The notes under the pieces were generated by a model. It was given only the letters and a program-made list of their open reading frames with translations, did not search any database and was not told the DNA's origin. DNA of 9,830 nucleotides from Moraxellaceae bacterium (GTDB lineage: Bacteria; Pseudomonadota; Gammaproteobacteria; Pseudomonadales; Moraxellaceae), in contig JACKNZ010000036.1 in the NCBI GenBank assembly GCA_024234595.1, positions 1 through 9,830 on the forward strand. Reading direction: 5' to 3'. Below are positions 1-5,980 of the stretch, piece by piece; within the stretch, counting starts at the first letter, position 1, and each line of letters starts with the position of its first letter. The position numbers and the translations under genes are program-made.

Positions 1-480
1 TTGTTCAATGGCTCGAAGTGTCTCTAGAATATGACGTGGTTTAATTTCATGAATTGGATATGCACCTAATGTCGGGAAAGCATTTTTCTCTAATATTAAA
101 ATTGTTTTAGCAAGGTGCTTTGGAGTCCATTTTTCTGCCATATGGGTTAGCCATTCACGTGCAATATTTTCAAAGCTATTTTCTGTTGATGCTAAGATTT
201 GACGTTTCTGTTCTTTACGGTGTTCGGCAGGGTCTATATTTGTAGCTAATAATCGTTTTGCTTCGTCTCGTTTTTCTCTAGCTGCTTTCAAGCTAACATC
301 AGGATATCTGCCAAGAGACAAGCGTTTCTCTTTACCAGCGAAGCGATATTTCCAACGCCACCACTTACCCCCACTCGCAGAAAGTTCAAGATACATGCCT
401 CCCGCGTCCGTTAAACGTTCAGGTTTGCCATCTTCACGGCTGTATTTAGCTTTCTTAATTTCAACGTCTGTGAGAGGCAT
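1..480 (-). CDS. P4-type tyrosine recombinase/integrase, N-terminal 160 codons (cut by the window edge)
   Basis: An uninterrupted reading frame of 160 codons starts at ATG 480-478 and leaves the window at position 1. It begins MPLTDVEIKKAK and continues with GGMYLELSASGGKWWRWKYR, GKEKRLSLGRYPDVSLKAAR and LLATNIDPAEHRK. This is the signature of the Arm-type DNA-binding domain (DUF4102/Integrase_DNA_bd) of P4-like integrases, roughly residues 1-85. From about residue 100 (FENIAREWLTH, KWTPKHLAKT) the core-binding SAM-like domain begins. The catalytic domain with the R-H-R-Y residues would lie outside the window; family members are about 400 residues, so the gene may or may not be intact. The start is supported by GGAG eight bases upstream. 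The frame stays open upstream to an ATG at 558 without a ribosome binding site, so an N-terminal extension is possible. The position just beyond the 3' end of tRNA-Leu and in the same direction is the classic setting for an island integrase. Confidence 0.93.
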   Translation of the reverse strand, partial: MPLTDVEIKKAKYSREDGKPERLTDAGGMYLELSASGGKWWRWKYRFAGKEKRLSLGRYPDVSLKAAREKRDEAKRLLATNIDPAEHRKEQKRQILASTENSFENIAREWLTHMAEKWTPKHLAKTILILEKNAFPTLGAYPIHEIKPRHILETLRAIEQ

Positions 481-530
481 GGGGGCAACTCCAAATGGGG
501 GCAATTTACTTGCCCCCAATGTTGCCCCCA
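480..530 (-). promoter_or_regulatory. Four-copy nested 9-bp palindrome over the integrase RBS and start codon
   Basis: The 9-mer TTGCCCCCA or its complement occurs four times: TGGGGGCAA at 480-488 and 496-504, and TTGCCCCCA at 510-518 and 522-530. On the minus-strand RNA the inner pair (518-510 with 504-496) forms a perfect 9-bp stem with a 5-base loop. The outer pair (530-522 with 488-480) forms a second 9-bp stem around it. The GGAG ribosome binding site lies in the asymmetric internal loop, and the A of the ATG is the last base of the outer stem. A possible -10 (TATATT, 536-531) sits directly upstream. It could act as an RNA structure limiting translation, or as DNA sites for the integrase or a repressor. 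The repeats are seen directly; their role is inferred. Confidence 0.6.
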
Positions 531-575
531 AATATACTCGGATTGCAATAGCCTGCATCGGATTGTAGCGGACAC

Positions 576-610
576 AAAAAAGCCCCAATCCCTTGGGAAT
601 TGAGGCTTTT
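576..610 (-). terminator. Intrinsic terminator downstream of tRNA-Leu
   Basis: Read on the minus strand, AAAAGCCTCAATTCCC is followed by GGGATTGGGGCTTTTTT. The arms pair with one U-G wobble and one bulged U, the loop is short, and a run of six T follows. The pairing is better in the minus-strand RNA than in the plus-strand RNA. It lies 32 bases past the tRNA 3' end and would stop tRNA (and folD read-through) transcription before the integrase. Confidence 0.75.
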
Positions 611-642
611 AAGACTTCTTTGGATTATCTTGGAAGTGTATT

Positions 643-725
<83 letters not shown>

Positions 726-736
726 GTGGGAGTGGC

Positions 737-765
737 ATTGTACGCAAAAGTCATTAAAAATAAAA
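737..765 (-). promoter_or_regulatory. Probable tRNA-Leu promoter
   Basis: On the minus strand TACAAT (742-737) is a good -10, with a weak TTTTAT (765-760) 17 bases upstream. The stretch from the -10 to the tRNA 5' end is GC-rich (GCCACTCCCAC), as is common in stable-RNA promoters. No terminator is visible between the folD stop at 792 and this point, so some folD transcripts may also run into the tRNA. Confidence 0.45.
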
Positions 766-791
766 GTGTTATTTTACAAATCGCGTATTGC

Positions 792-1649
792 TTAACTCAA
801 ATTTGCCGCTTTTTCGGCTGCCATCACCGTTTGGGTAATCAAGGTGGCAATGGTCATTGGGCCTACGCCACCTGGCACAGGTGTATAGGCACTTACACGA
901 GCTTTAAGTGCGTCGCTAATGTCAATATCACCCACGCCGCCATCAACCGTATGATAACCTGCATCAACTACCGTTGCGCCATCTTTAATCCATTCGGCTT
1001 TAATAAAACGAGGCTTGCCAACTGCTCCCACCACAATGTCTGCCTGTTTAATAAGTTCGGCCAAATTTGGGGTTTTGGAGTGGCAAATGGTCACGGTGGC
1101 ATTTGCTGCTAATAACATCATCGCCATTGGCTTACCTAAAATGGCACTACGACCAACCACTACAGCATGTTTGCCTTCTAGCTGAATATTATGGTGTTTT
1201 AATAATGTCATAATACCTTGAGGCGTGGCTGAGCCATACGCAGCTTCACCCATACTCATACGACCAAAGCCCAAGCAAGTGACACCATCAACATCTTTAT
1301 TAAGTTGAATGGCATCAAAACAGGCTCTTTCATCAATTTGATGGGGAACAGGATGTTGCAACAAAATACCGTGTACATTTGGGTTGTTATTTAATTGCTC
1401 AATTTGTGCTAACAGTTCTTGTGTTGTGGTATGACTAGGCAAAGTCACAGAAAGAGAGTCCATGCCCACACGACGACAAGCATTGCCCTTCATTTTGACA
1501 TACGTTGCCGAAGATGCATCATCACCTACCAAAATAGTGGCCAAAATCGGTGTTTGTGTCGTTTTTTCTTTGATTGTGAGGACACGGGCGGTTAAATCCG
1601 CTTCGACCAAAGTGGCTAGTTTTTTTCCATCAAGAACAAGAGCAGACAT
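792..1649 (-). CDS. folD: Bifunctional methylenetetrahydrofolate dehydrogenase / methenyltetrahydrofolate cyclohydrolase
   Basis: FolD is a cytoplasmic enzyme, usually a homodimer. It oxidises 5,10-methylene-THF with NADP and hydrolyses the methenyl-THF to 10-formyl-THF, for purine and initiator-tRNA formylation. The 285-residue length is standard. Active-site positions match the family: Y50 and K54 in TYVKMKGNAC, Q98 in GILLQHPVP, and D121 in NKDVDGV. The Rossmann NADP site is VVVGRSAILGKPMA, and PGGVGPMTIATL lies near the C terminus. The variant motifs (MKGNACRRVGMDSL, GVTCLGFGRM, GEAAYGSATP) resemble Acinetobacter FolD as I recall it. The start has AAGG six bases upstream. It is transcribed alone: the panD terminator lies upstream and a short inverted-repeat element fills most of the leader. 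No clear sigma-70 promoter was found there, so its promoter is uncertain. Confidence 0.97.
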   Translation of the reverse strand: MSALVLDGKKLATLVEADLTARVLTIKEKTTQTPILATILVGDDASSATYVKMKGNACRRVGMDSLSVTLPSHTTTQELLAQIEQLNNNPNVHGILLQHPVPHQIDERACFDAIQLNKDVDGVTCLGFGRMSMGEAAYGSATPQGIMTLLKHHNIQLEGKHAVVVGRSAILGKPMAMMLLAANATVTICHSKTPNLAELIKQADIVVGAVGKPRFIKAEWIKDGATVVDAGYHTVDGGVGDIDISDALKARVSAYTPVPGGVGPMTIATLITQTVMAAEKAANLS

Positions 1650-1677
1650 AAAAAACCTTTTTGTTATGGAGAGAGGT

Positions 1678-1741
1678 TAGGACTTACGTATTTCACTGAA
1701 AGCCTGTGTTGAGCTTAGTCGAAACAAGCGCGTAAGTCATA
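1678..1741. repeat. Short TIR-bounded repeat, copy A (MITE-like), in the folD leader
   Basis: TAGGACTTACG (1678-1688) and CGTAAGTCATA (1731-1741) are inverted with one mismatch in 11. They enclose about 42 bp that include GAGCTTAGTCGAA (1711-1723). A longer relative lies at 9347-9471. Both begin TAGGACTTAC, both have TGAAA some 20 bases in, and both carry a GAGC-TAGTCGAA core. At the right end both continue with similar sequence for about 20 bp past the TIR. TA at both outer edges would suit an IS630/Tc1-type element, but this is inference. No coding capacity. Confidence 0.65.
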
Positions 1742-1758
1742 AAGTGTATTTACAAAAC

Positions 1759-1787
1759 AAAAAACGGCTAACAAGAGCCGTTTTTTT
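1759..1787 (-). terminator. Intrinsic terminator of panD
   Basis: A6, then ACGGCT (1764-1769), a 6-base loop, AGCCGT (1776-1781), then T-rich sequence to 1787. In the minus-strand RNA it is a GC-rich stem followed by a U run, 14 bases after the panD stop. It is symmetrical enough to work in both directions. Confidence 0.88.
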
Positions 1788-1801
1788 AAAGACTATAACA
1801 G

Positions 1802-2182
1802 TTAAGCCACTTGCACAGGAATGGCGTTGGCACTGTGGCTAACGGTATTGTCGGGGTTGCAATAAATTAAACGAGGTTTAAAGTTGATTAACTCAGCAGA
1901 GCTGTAATCAGCATAAGCACAAATAATCACTTTGTCACCAGGTTGGGCTTTGTGGGCAGCCGCACCGTTAACCGAAATAATATGTGAACCAGCTTCGGCA
2001 CGAATGGCATAAGTGGTAAAACGCTCACCATTGGTGACGTTGTAAATTTGAATTTGTTCGTACTCTAAAATGCCCGATAAATCGAGCAAATGACCGTCAA
2101 TGGCGCAAGAGCCTTCATAATCAACTTCGGCGTGAGTCACGACAGCACGGTGAAGTTTGGCTTTAAGCATGGTGCATTGCAT
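1802..2182 (-). CDS. panD: Aspartate 1-decarboxylase, pyruvoyl-dependent proenzyme
   Basis: PanD makes beta-alanine from L-aspartate, the second substrate of pantothenate synthetase. At 126 residues the length is exactly that of the family. The self-processing site is present: YEGSC with Gly24-Ser25, where cleavage turns Ser25 into the pyruvoyl group of the alpha chain. Other conserved parts are KLHRAVVTHAE with Lys9, NVTNGERFTTYAI with the Arg-Thr-Tyr active-site residues, GSHIISVNGAAAH, and the C-terminal IPVQVA. The start has GGAGG eight bases upstream; the internal Met5 is less likely. It lies 185 bases after panC and has its own promoter and terminator, so it is probably a separate unit rather than the last gene of the panBC operon. 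In enterobacteria PanD maturation needs PanZ; nothing here shows whether a helper exists in this organism. Confidence 0.97.
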   Translation of the reverse strand: MQCTMLKAKLHRAVVTHAEVDYEGSCAIDGHLLDLSGILEYEQIQIYNVTNGERFTTYAIRAEAGSHIISVNGAAAHKAQPGDKVIICAYADYSSAELINFKPRLIYCNPDNTVSHSANAIPVQVA

Positions 2183-2224
2183 GGCGGTTGCCTCCGTAGG
2201 GGGGTAACAGGGCTTGTTCGGGAC

Positions 2225-2252
2225 ATTTTACGCGGATTATTGATAACTTCAA
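2225..2252 (-). promoter_or_regulatory. Probable sigma-70 promoter of panD
   Basis: On the minus strand TTGAAG (2252-2247) is followed after 16 bases by TAAAAT (2230-2225). A strong ribosome binding site and the panD start lie about 40 bases downstream. The hexamers are good matches to consensus and the placement is right. Confidence 0.6.
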
Positions 2253-2300
2253 CTATTATCAAAAAGTCATAAAAATGGGCGCGTCATTTTGCCGTAATAT

Positions 2301-2338
2301 GTTAATTGATTCAACCTTTATCTAAGATAAAAATTAAC
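2301..2338. repeat. AT-rich inverted repeat between panC and panD
   Basis: GTTAATT (2301-2307) is inverted as AATTAAC (2332-2338), with an inner TTATC/GATAA hairpin (2318-2330). It lies 30 bases after the panC stop. It lacks GC content and a following U run, so it would be a poor terminator. It may protect the 3' end of the panC message or be an operator. The rest of 2183-2367 shows only the panD promoter and leader. Confidence 0.4.
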
Positions 2339-2367
2339 TTATTGGATGATTGTCCGATTTTATTTGG

Positions 2368-3222
2368 CTAACCATTTAACCGAAACGCCACATTATCGAT
2401 TAAACGGGTTTTGCCTAAACGCGCAGCCACCAATAATACCAAGTTTGTGTCATCCGCATTAGCATCTTGTAGGTCAATGGCGCGTTTAACAGCAATATAA
2501 TCGGGGTCAAAGCCAGATTTTTGTAAATGTAACATCGCGGCATCACATAACATGGTGTAATCACGATGACCATTTTCAATGGCGGTTTTTAACTGCTGTA
2601 ACATTTGATAAATCATCGGGGCTTTTGCGCGTTCTTCGGCTGATAAATAACCATTACGTGAACTCAGTGCGAGGCCATCTTCGGCACGTTGCGTGGCCAC
2701 ACCGACAATTTCAATGGGAAAGGCTAACTCTTGGGTTAAACAACGAATTACCGCTAATTGTTGAAAGTCTTTTTCGCCAAAAAATGCCATGTCGGGCTGT
2801 ACAATGTTAAACAGCTTGCTGACCACAGTAGCAACACCCGCAAAATGCGTTGGTCTAAATTGGCCACAGAGTTGTTCACTTAAGCCATTCACCGTCACCA
2901 CAGTATGTTGGCTAAAGCCATCTTGATACATTTCTTGGGCAGAAGGGGCAAAGAGCAAATCACAAGCCGCCGCTTGTAATTGTTGGCTATCTGCTTCTAA
3001 AGTGCGTGGATAACTACCAAAATCTTCATTTGCACCAAATTGTGTGGGATTAACAAAAATGCTGCATATCACCACATCGGCTTGTGTTTTGGCTTGAGCA
3101 ATTAAGTGAATATGACCTGCATGCAAGTTGCCCATCGTTGGCACAAAGCCCACTTTTTTACCTTGTTGTTTGGCAGCGTTAACAAACTCACGCACGGCTT
3201 GAATGGTATGTACAGTTTGCAT
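2368..3222 (-). CDS. panC: Pantothenate synthetase (pantoate--beta-alanine ligase)
   Basis: PanC joins pantoate and beta-alanine with ATP, via pantoyl-adenylate, in the cytoplasm. Visible family motifs are PTMGNLHAGH (the HIGH-type nucleotide site), SIFVNPTQFG, YPRTLEAD, FGEKDFQQLAVIR, and GLALSSRNGYL with the KMSKS-like loop region. The ATG at 3222 gives 284 residues, and the PTMGNLH motif then has the same numbering as the E. coli enzyme. It also falls one base after the panB stop. An ATG at 3237 would add MDLIN, made from sequence overlapping the panB end. Neither start has a clear ribosome binding site, so coupling to panB translation is likely. The C-terminal RLIDN motif is present and nothing is missing. 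Last gene of the pcnB-folK-panB-panC unit. Confidence 0.96.
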   Translation of the reverse strand: MQTVHTIQAVREFVNAAKQQGKKVGFVPTMGNLHAGHIHLIAQAKTQADVVICSIFVNPTQFGANEDFGSYPRTLEADSQQLQAAACDLLFAPSAQEMYQDGFSQHTVVTVNGLSEQLCGQFRPTHFAGVATVVSKLFNIVQPDMAFFGEKDFQQLAVIRCLTQELAFPIEIVGVATQRAEDGLALSSRNGYLSAEERAKAPMIYQMLQQLKTAIENGHRDYTMLCDAAMLHLQKSGFDPDYIAVKRAIDLQDANADDTNLVLLVAARLGKTRLIDNVAFRLNG

Positions 3223-3223
3223 G

Positions 3224-4015
3224 TTAATTAAATCCATGTTCGGGTGCAGGGTAGCTTTGCTCTTTAACCGCTTTTACATAAGCCACAAAAGCATCTTGAA
3301 TGCTGGCTTGGCCTGTTAAAAAGTTTTTGACAAAACGGGCAGGTTTGCCTTGGTGCAAGCCTAACATATCGTGAACAACTAACACTTGACCGTCACAGTC
3401 TTTGCCTGCACCAATACCAATGACAGGAATCGAGATGCTCGCTGTGACTTGTGCGGCCACGCTACTTGGTACACATTCGAGTAAAATCAATGCTGCACCT
3501 GCTTGCTCAACAATTTTAGCTTCTTCAATTAATTTAGCGGCAGCATCAGCCGTTTTACCTTGTACTTTATAGCCACCAAAAACATGTACAGATTGAGGAG
3601 TTAAGCCCATGTGGACACAACAAGGAATGCCACCACGCGCTAATTGAGTCACCGTTTCGGCTAACCAAGCACCACCTTCTAGCTTAACCGCATGAGCGCC
3701 AACACGCATTAATGCCGCCGCATTATTTAGGGCATCATTAACGGTGGCATAAGACATAAACGGCATATCGGCCAATAAAAAAGCATTATTGTTGCCACGT
3801 GCCACACATTGGGTGTGATAAATCATATCTTGCATGGTCACAGGTAGCGTTGAACTATGGCCTTGTAAAACCATGCCTAAAGAGTCGCCGACTAATAAGC
3901 ATTCCACACCAGCCGCATTCATGGTTTGGGCAAAAATGGTGTCATAACAGGTAATCATGGCAAATTTTTCGCCACGTTTTTTGCAGTCACGGAGTGTCGT
4001 TAGGGTGATTGGCAT
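3224..4015 (-). CDS. panB: 3-methyl-2-oxobutanoate hydroxymethyltransferase (ketopantoate hydroxymethyltransferase)
   Basis: PanB transfers the one-carbon group of 5,10-methylene-THF to alpha-ketoisovalerate, giving ketopantoate, the first committed step to pantothenate. From the ATG at 4015 it is 263 residues, close to the E. coli 264. The Mg-binding residues are in place: D44 in LLVGDSLGM, D83 in LLADMPFM and E113 in KLEGG. The catalytic Glu is E180 in LLECVP. Other family blocks are GHSSTLPVT, HMGLTPQSV, FGGYKVQG and IPVIGIGAG. I chose 4015 because GAGG stands seven bases before it and the length fits. In-frame ATGs at 4036 and 4027 would overlap the folK end and lack a ribosome binding site. 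It begins eight bases after folK stops and ends one base before the preferred panC start. Its cofactor links it to the folate genes nearby. Confidence 0.96.
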   Translation of the reverse strand: MPITLTTLRDCKKRGEKFAMITCYDTIFAQTMNAAGVECLLVGDSLGMVLQGHSSTLPVTMQDMIYHTQCVARGNNNAFLLADMPFMSYATVNDALNNAAALMRVGAHAVKLEGGAWLAETVTQLARGGIPCCVHMGLTPQSVHVFGGYKVQGKTADAAAKLIEEAKIVEQAGAALILLECVPSSVAAQVTASISIPVIGIGAGKDCDGQVLVVHDMLGLHQGKPARFVKNFLTGQASIQDAFVAYVKAVKEQSYPAPEHGFN

Positions 4016-4023
4016 TGATAACC

Positions 4024-4533
4024 TCATATTTTCCACCAGTCATCATCCCTGATAACGTGTATATCATCGGATAGGGTAGCACAGGCTAGGCTAGACACTT
4101 TTACACCATTTGGCAGTGTAAGGGTAGGGTTTATATCTAATAAAGGCAAAGTCACAAAACAACGATTGACCAATTCTTTATGGGGAATAGTCAGTTGTTC
4201 GGTATCAATGACTTGTTGGTCATATAATAAAATATCTAAATCTAAGGTACGTGCGCCCCAACGCTCAAGACGAATTCGACCAGCTAACTGCTCCAGTTGT
4301 TGTAATTTGGTGAGGAGTTGTGGTGGTGTTAATGAGGTTTGTATTAAGGCAACAGCATTGACATAGTCTGATTGATTCGATGGTGAGCCAAGAGCGGGTT
4401 TGCTGCCATATAAACGCGAAACAGCCTGTAATAAACAATTATCTAACTGACGTAATTGGTGCACTGCCCATTGTAATTGCTCAATCGGTTGACCTAAATT
4501 TGCACCTAAGCCAATATAAACCCAATGTCTCAT
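4024..4533 (-). CDS. folK: 2-amino-4-hydroxy-6-hydroxymethyldihydropteridine pyrophosphokinase (HPPK)
   Basis: FolK transfers pyrophosphate from ATP to hydroxymethyl-dihydropterin, the step before dihydropteroate synthase in folate synthesis. At 169 residues it is slightly longer than the 159-residue E. coli enzyme. Motifs in order: YIGLGANLG at the N terminus, SRLYGSKPALG, QSDYVNAV, and GRIRLERWGARTLDLDILLYD with the two Mg-binding aspartates D98 and D100, then IPHKELVNRCFVTLPLLDI. The start overlaps the pcnB stop in an ATGA arrangement, so translation is probably coupled to pcnB. The last residues (DDDWWKI) run to within eight bases of panB. The pcnB-folK-panBC order is common in gammaproteobacteria. 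Confidence 0.96.
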   Translation of the reverse strand: MRHWVYIGLGANLGQPIEQLQWAVHQLRQLDNCLLQAVSRLYGSKPALGSPSNQSDYVNAVALIQTSLTPPQLLTKLQQLEQLAGRIRLERWGARTLDLDILLYDQQVIDTEQLTIPHKELVNRCFVTLPLLDINPTLTLPNGVKVSSLACATLSDDIHVIRDDDWWKI

Positions 4534-5861
4534 GGTTGCTGAGCTTCGCTTAATGCGTGAGTGTCTTTGGGTTTTTTGGCACGTTTAGGCTTGTTTTGTG
4601 CTTTATTAGCGGCTTTTTCTTTGGCAACCGCACGCGCCTTACGTTTATCCAAGTCTTTTAAGAGTTTTTCTTGGGTATCAGCATCTACACTTTGATAATG
4701 TTCCCACCATTCGGCCATATTATGAGTGTCTTGTGCGCCACTTTGCTCGCGTAATAGCAAAAAGTCAAAGCCAGCTCTAAATCGTGGTTGAGTAATCAGA
4801 TTAGGGACAAGACGAGATTTAGGCGTGGCCAAACGAGGTTGCAATTCCCATATTTCACGAATAGTTTGTGCAGTATGACGAGGAATTGCCGTTGACTGAG
4901 ATTGTAAATTTAGGACCCGCATCGCGGCGGTTTGTTGGGCAGGAAAGTAATCTGCTCCCTTAGCTATTAGTTTTTGTGCCTGTTGCTGTTGCCAATCCCA
5001 CAATAATACGGCATAAAAAAAAGCAGGATTGACCGATTTACCTTGTTGCAAACGCTCATCGGTATTTTGTGCAGCAAGTTGGACTAAAGGAGATTGCACA
5101 ATATTGTCATCTAATAAGGGAAATAACGCCTGAAATAATCCCATTTGATGTAATAACGGCAATAATTCGCTTAAATGGCCACAGCTAAACAGTTTATGAC
5201 TCTCGTCATATAAACGATGATGCGAAATGGCTTTAAGTAAATAGGCTAAATGAGCAATAGGTGCAGCGGTTTGTTGTTCGAGTTCAAAACCTAATTTGAC
5301 CGCAAAACGTGCAGCACGCAACATTCGCACAGGGTCTTCGCGGTAGCGGTCGCTAGGGTTGCCAATGATGCGTAATATTTTGTGTTGAATATCGGTCAAG
5401 CCATTCGCAAAATCCCAAATAATGCCTGTTTGAGGATTGTAATACAGGGCATTGGCAGTAAAATCTCGGCGTAACGCGTCTTGTTCAATCGTTCCCCACA
5501 CATTATCACGCATAATTAAACCTTGTGCTGAGGTTTGACTTTTAGCACTGTGTTCTTGATGAGGGGCGCGAAAGGTGGCCACTTCAAATAAGTGGCGGTC
5601 TTGATAGACGTGGGCTAACTGAAAGCGTCGGCCAATAATCTGACAATGACGGCCAAATACCCGTTTGACTTGTTCGGGCGTGGCATTGGTGGCAATGTCG
5701 AAATCTTTAGGATGCAAGCCAAGTAATAAATCGCGGACACTGCCGCCAACAATATAAGCGTCAAATCCTGCTTGCTGTAGGGTGTGCAGGGTGGTTAATG
5801 TGGCTTGCCCCAAATCTTGTGGGCTAATTCCAAAATCACTGGCGATATATTGTTTGGGCAT
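4530..5861 (-). CDS. pcnB: Poly(A) polymerase I
   Basis: PcnB adds 3' poly(A) tails to RNAs and so marks them for decay by exonucleases and the degradosome. Its 443 residues are close to the usual length. The class II nucleotidyltransferase head is at residues 35-62: IVGGSVRDLLLG, then PKDFDIATNATP with catalytic D53 and D55. Then follow IIGRRFQLAHV, EVATFRAPH, and DALRRDFTANALYY. The neck and body motifs include IIGNPSDRYREDPVRMLRAARFAVKLGFEL and LFPLL. From about residue 400 a lysine- and alanine-rich tail (DKRKARAVAKEK, KPKRAKKPK) provides a basic RNA-binding extension, as in other PcnB proteins. The related CCA-adding enzymes share the head, but the RYREDPVRMLRA block and basic tail favour PcnB. 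No strong ribosome binding site precedes the ATG. First gene of the folK-pan unit, with its own promoter. Confidence 0.94.
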   Translation of the reverse strand: MPKQYIASDFGISPQDLGQATLTTLHTLQQAGFDAYIVGGSVRDLLLGLHPKDFDIATNATPEQVKRVFGRHCQIIGRRFQLAHVYQDRHLFEVATFRAPHQEHSAKSQTSAQGLIMRDNVWGTIEQDALRRDFTANALYYNPQTGIIWDFANGLTDIQHKILRIIGNPSDRYREDPVRMLRAARFAVKLGFELEQQTAAPIAHLAYLLKAISHHRLYDESHKLFSCGHLSELLPLLHQMGLFQALFPLLDDNIVQSPLVQLAAQNTDERLQQGKSVNPAFFYAVLLWDWQQQQAQKLIAKGADYFPAQQTAAMRVLNLQSQSTAIPRHTAQTIREIWELQPRLATPKSRLVPNLITQPRFRAGFDFLLLREQSGAQDTHNMAEWWEHYQSVDADTQEKLLKDLDKRKARAVAKEKAANKAQNKPKRAKKPKDTHALSEAQQP

Positions 5862-5905
5862 GGTGTGAGGTATAAAAGTGCTTAGCTGTAAAAAAATAAA
5901 AACCG

Positions 5906-5914
5906 ATTATAGCA
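5906..5914 (-). promoter_or_regulatory. Extended -10 promoter of pcnB
   Basis: The minus strand reads TGCTATAAT (5914-5906), a perfect extended -10. No good -35 stands 16-18 bases upstream, which extended -10 promoters can tolerate. Transcription would start near 5899, about 38 bases before the pcnB ATG, just after the rne terminator. Confidence 0.65.
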
Positions 5915-5935
5915 GTCATCCGCAAATACACACAT

Positions 5936-5961
5936 AAAAAAACGGGCTTACGCCCGTTTTT
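5936..5961 (-). terminator. Intrinsic terminator of rne
   Basis: ACGGGC (5942-5947), loop TTAC, GCCCGT (5952-5957), flanked by A7 on one side and T5 on the other. The minus-strand RNA has a 6-bp GC-rich stem followed by seven U, about 20 bases after the rne stop. Its symmetry would also stop plus-strand transcription. Confidence 0.92.
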
Positions 5962-5980
5962 CTAATGGAGATTTGGCTGT

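Noticed and set aside
480..530. CRISPR-like short repeats
   Set aside because: The units are 9 bp and occur in both orientations without spacers of regular length; they form nested palindromes instead.
726..1112. Plus-strand open frame of 128 codons rich in Cys and His
   Set aside because: Antisense to folD and beginning in the tRNA promoter region; composition is that of a reversed conserved gene.
1462..1680. Plus-strand open frame of 72 codons
   Set aside because: Antisense to the start of folD, with no ribosome binding site; its end falls in the repeat element.
2090..2272. Plus-strand open frame of 60 codons across the panD start and promoter
   Set aside because: Overlaps a well-supported gene and its promoter, with no recognisable product.
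2301..2338. Intrinsic terminator after panC
   Set aside because: The stem is almost all A-T and no U run follows, so I keep it only as an inverted repeat.
4530..5861. CCA-adding enzyme (cca) instead of pcnB
   Set aside because: The shared nucleotidyltransferase head fits both, but the RYREDPVRMLRA block, the Lys-rich tail and the folK-panBC neighbourhood fit poly(A) polymerase.
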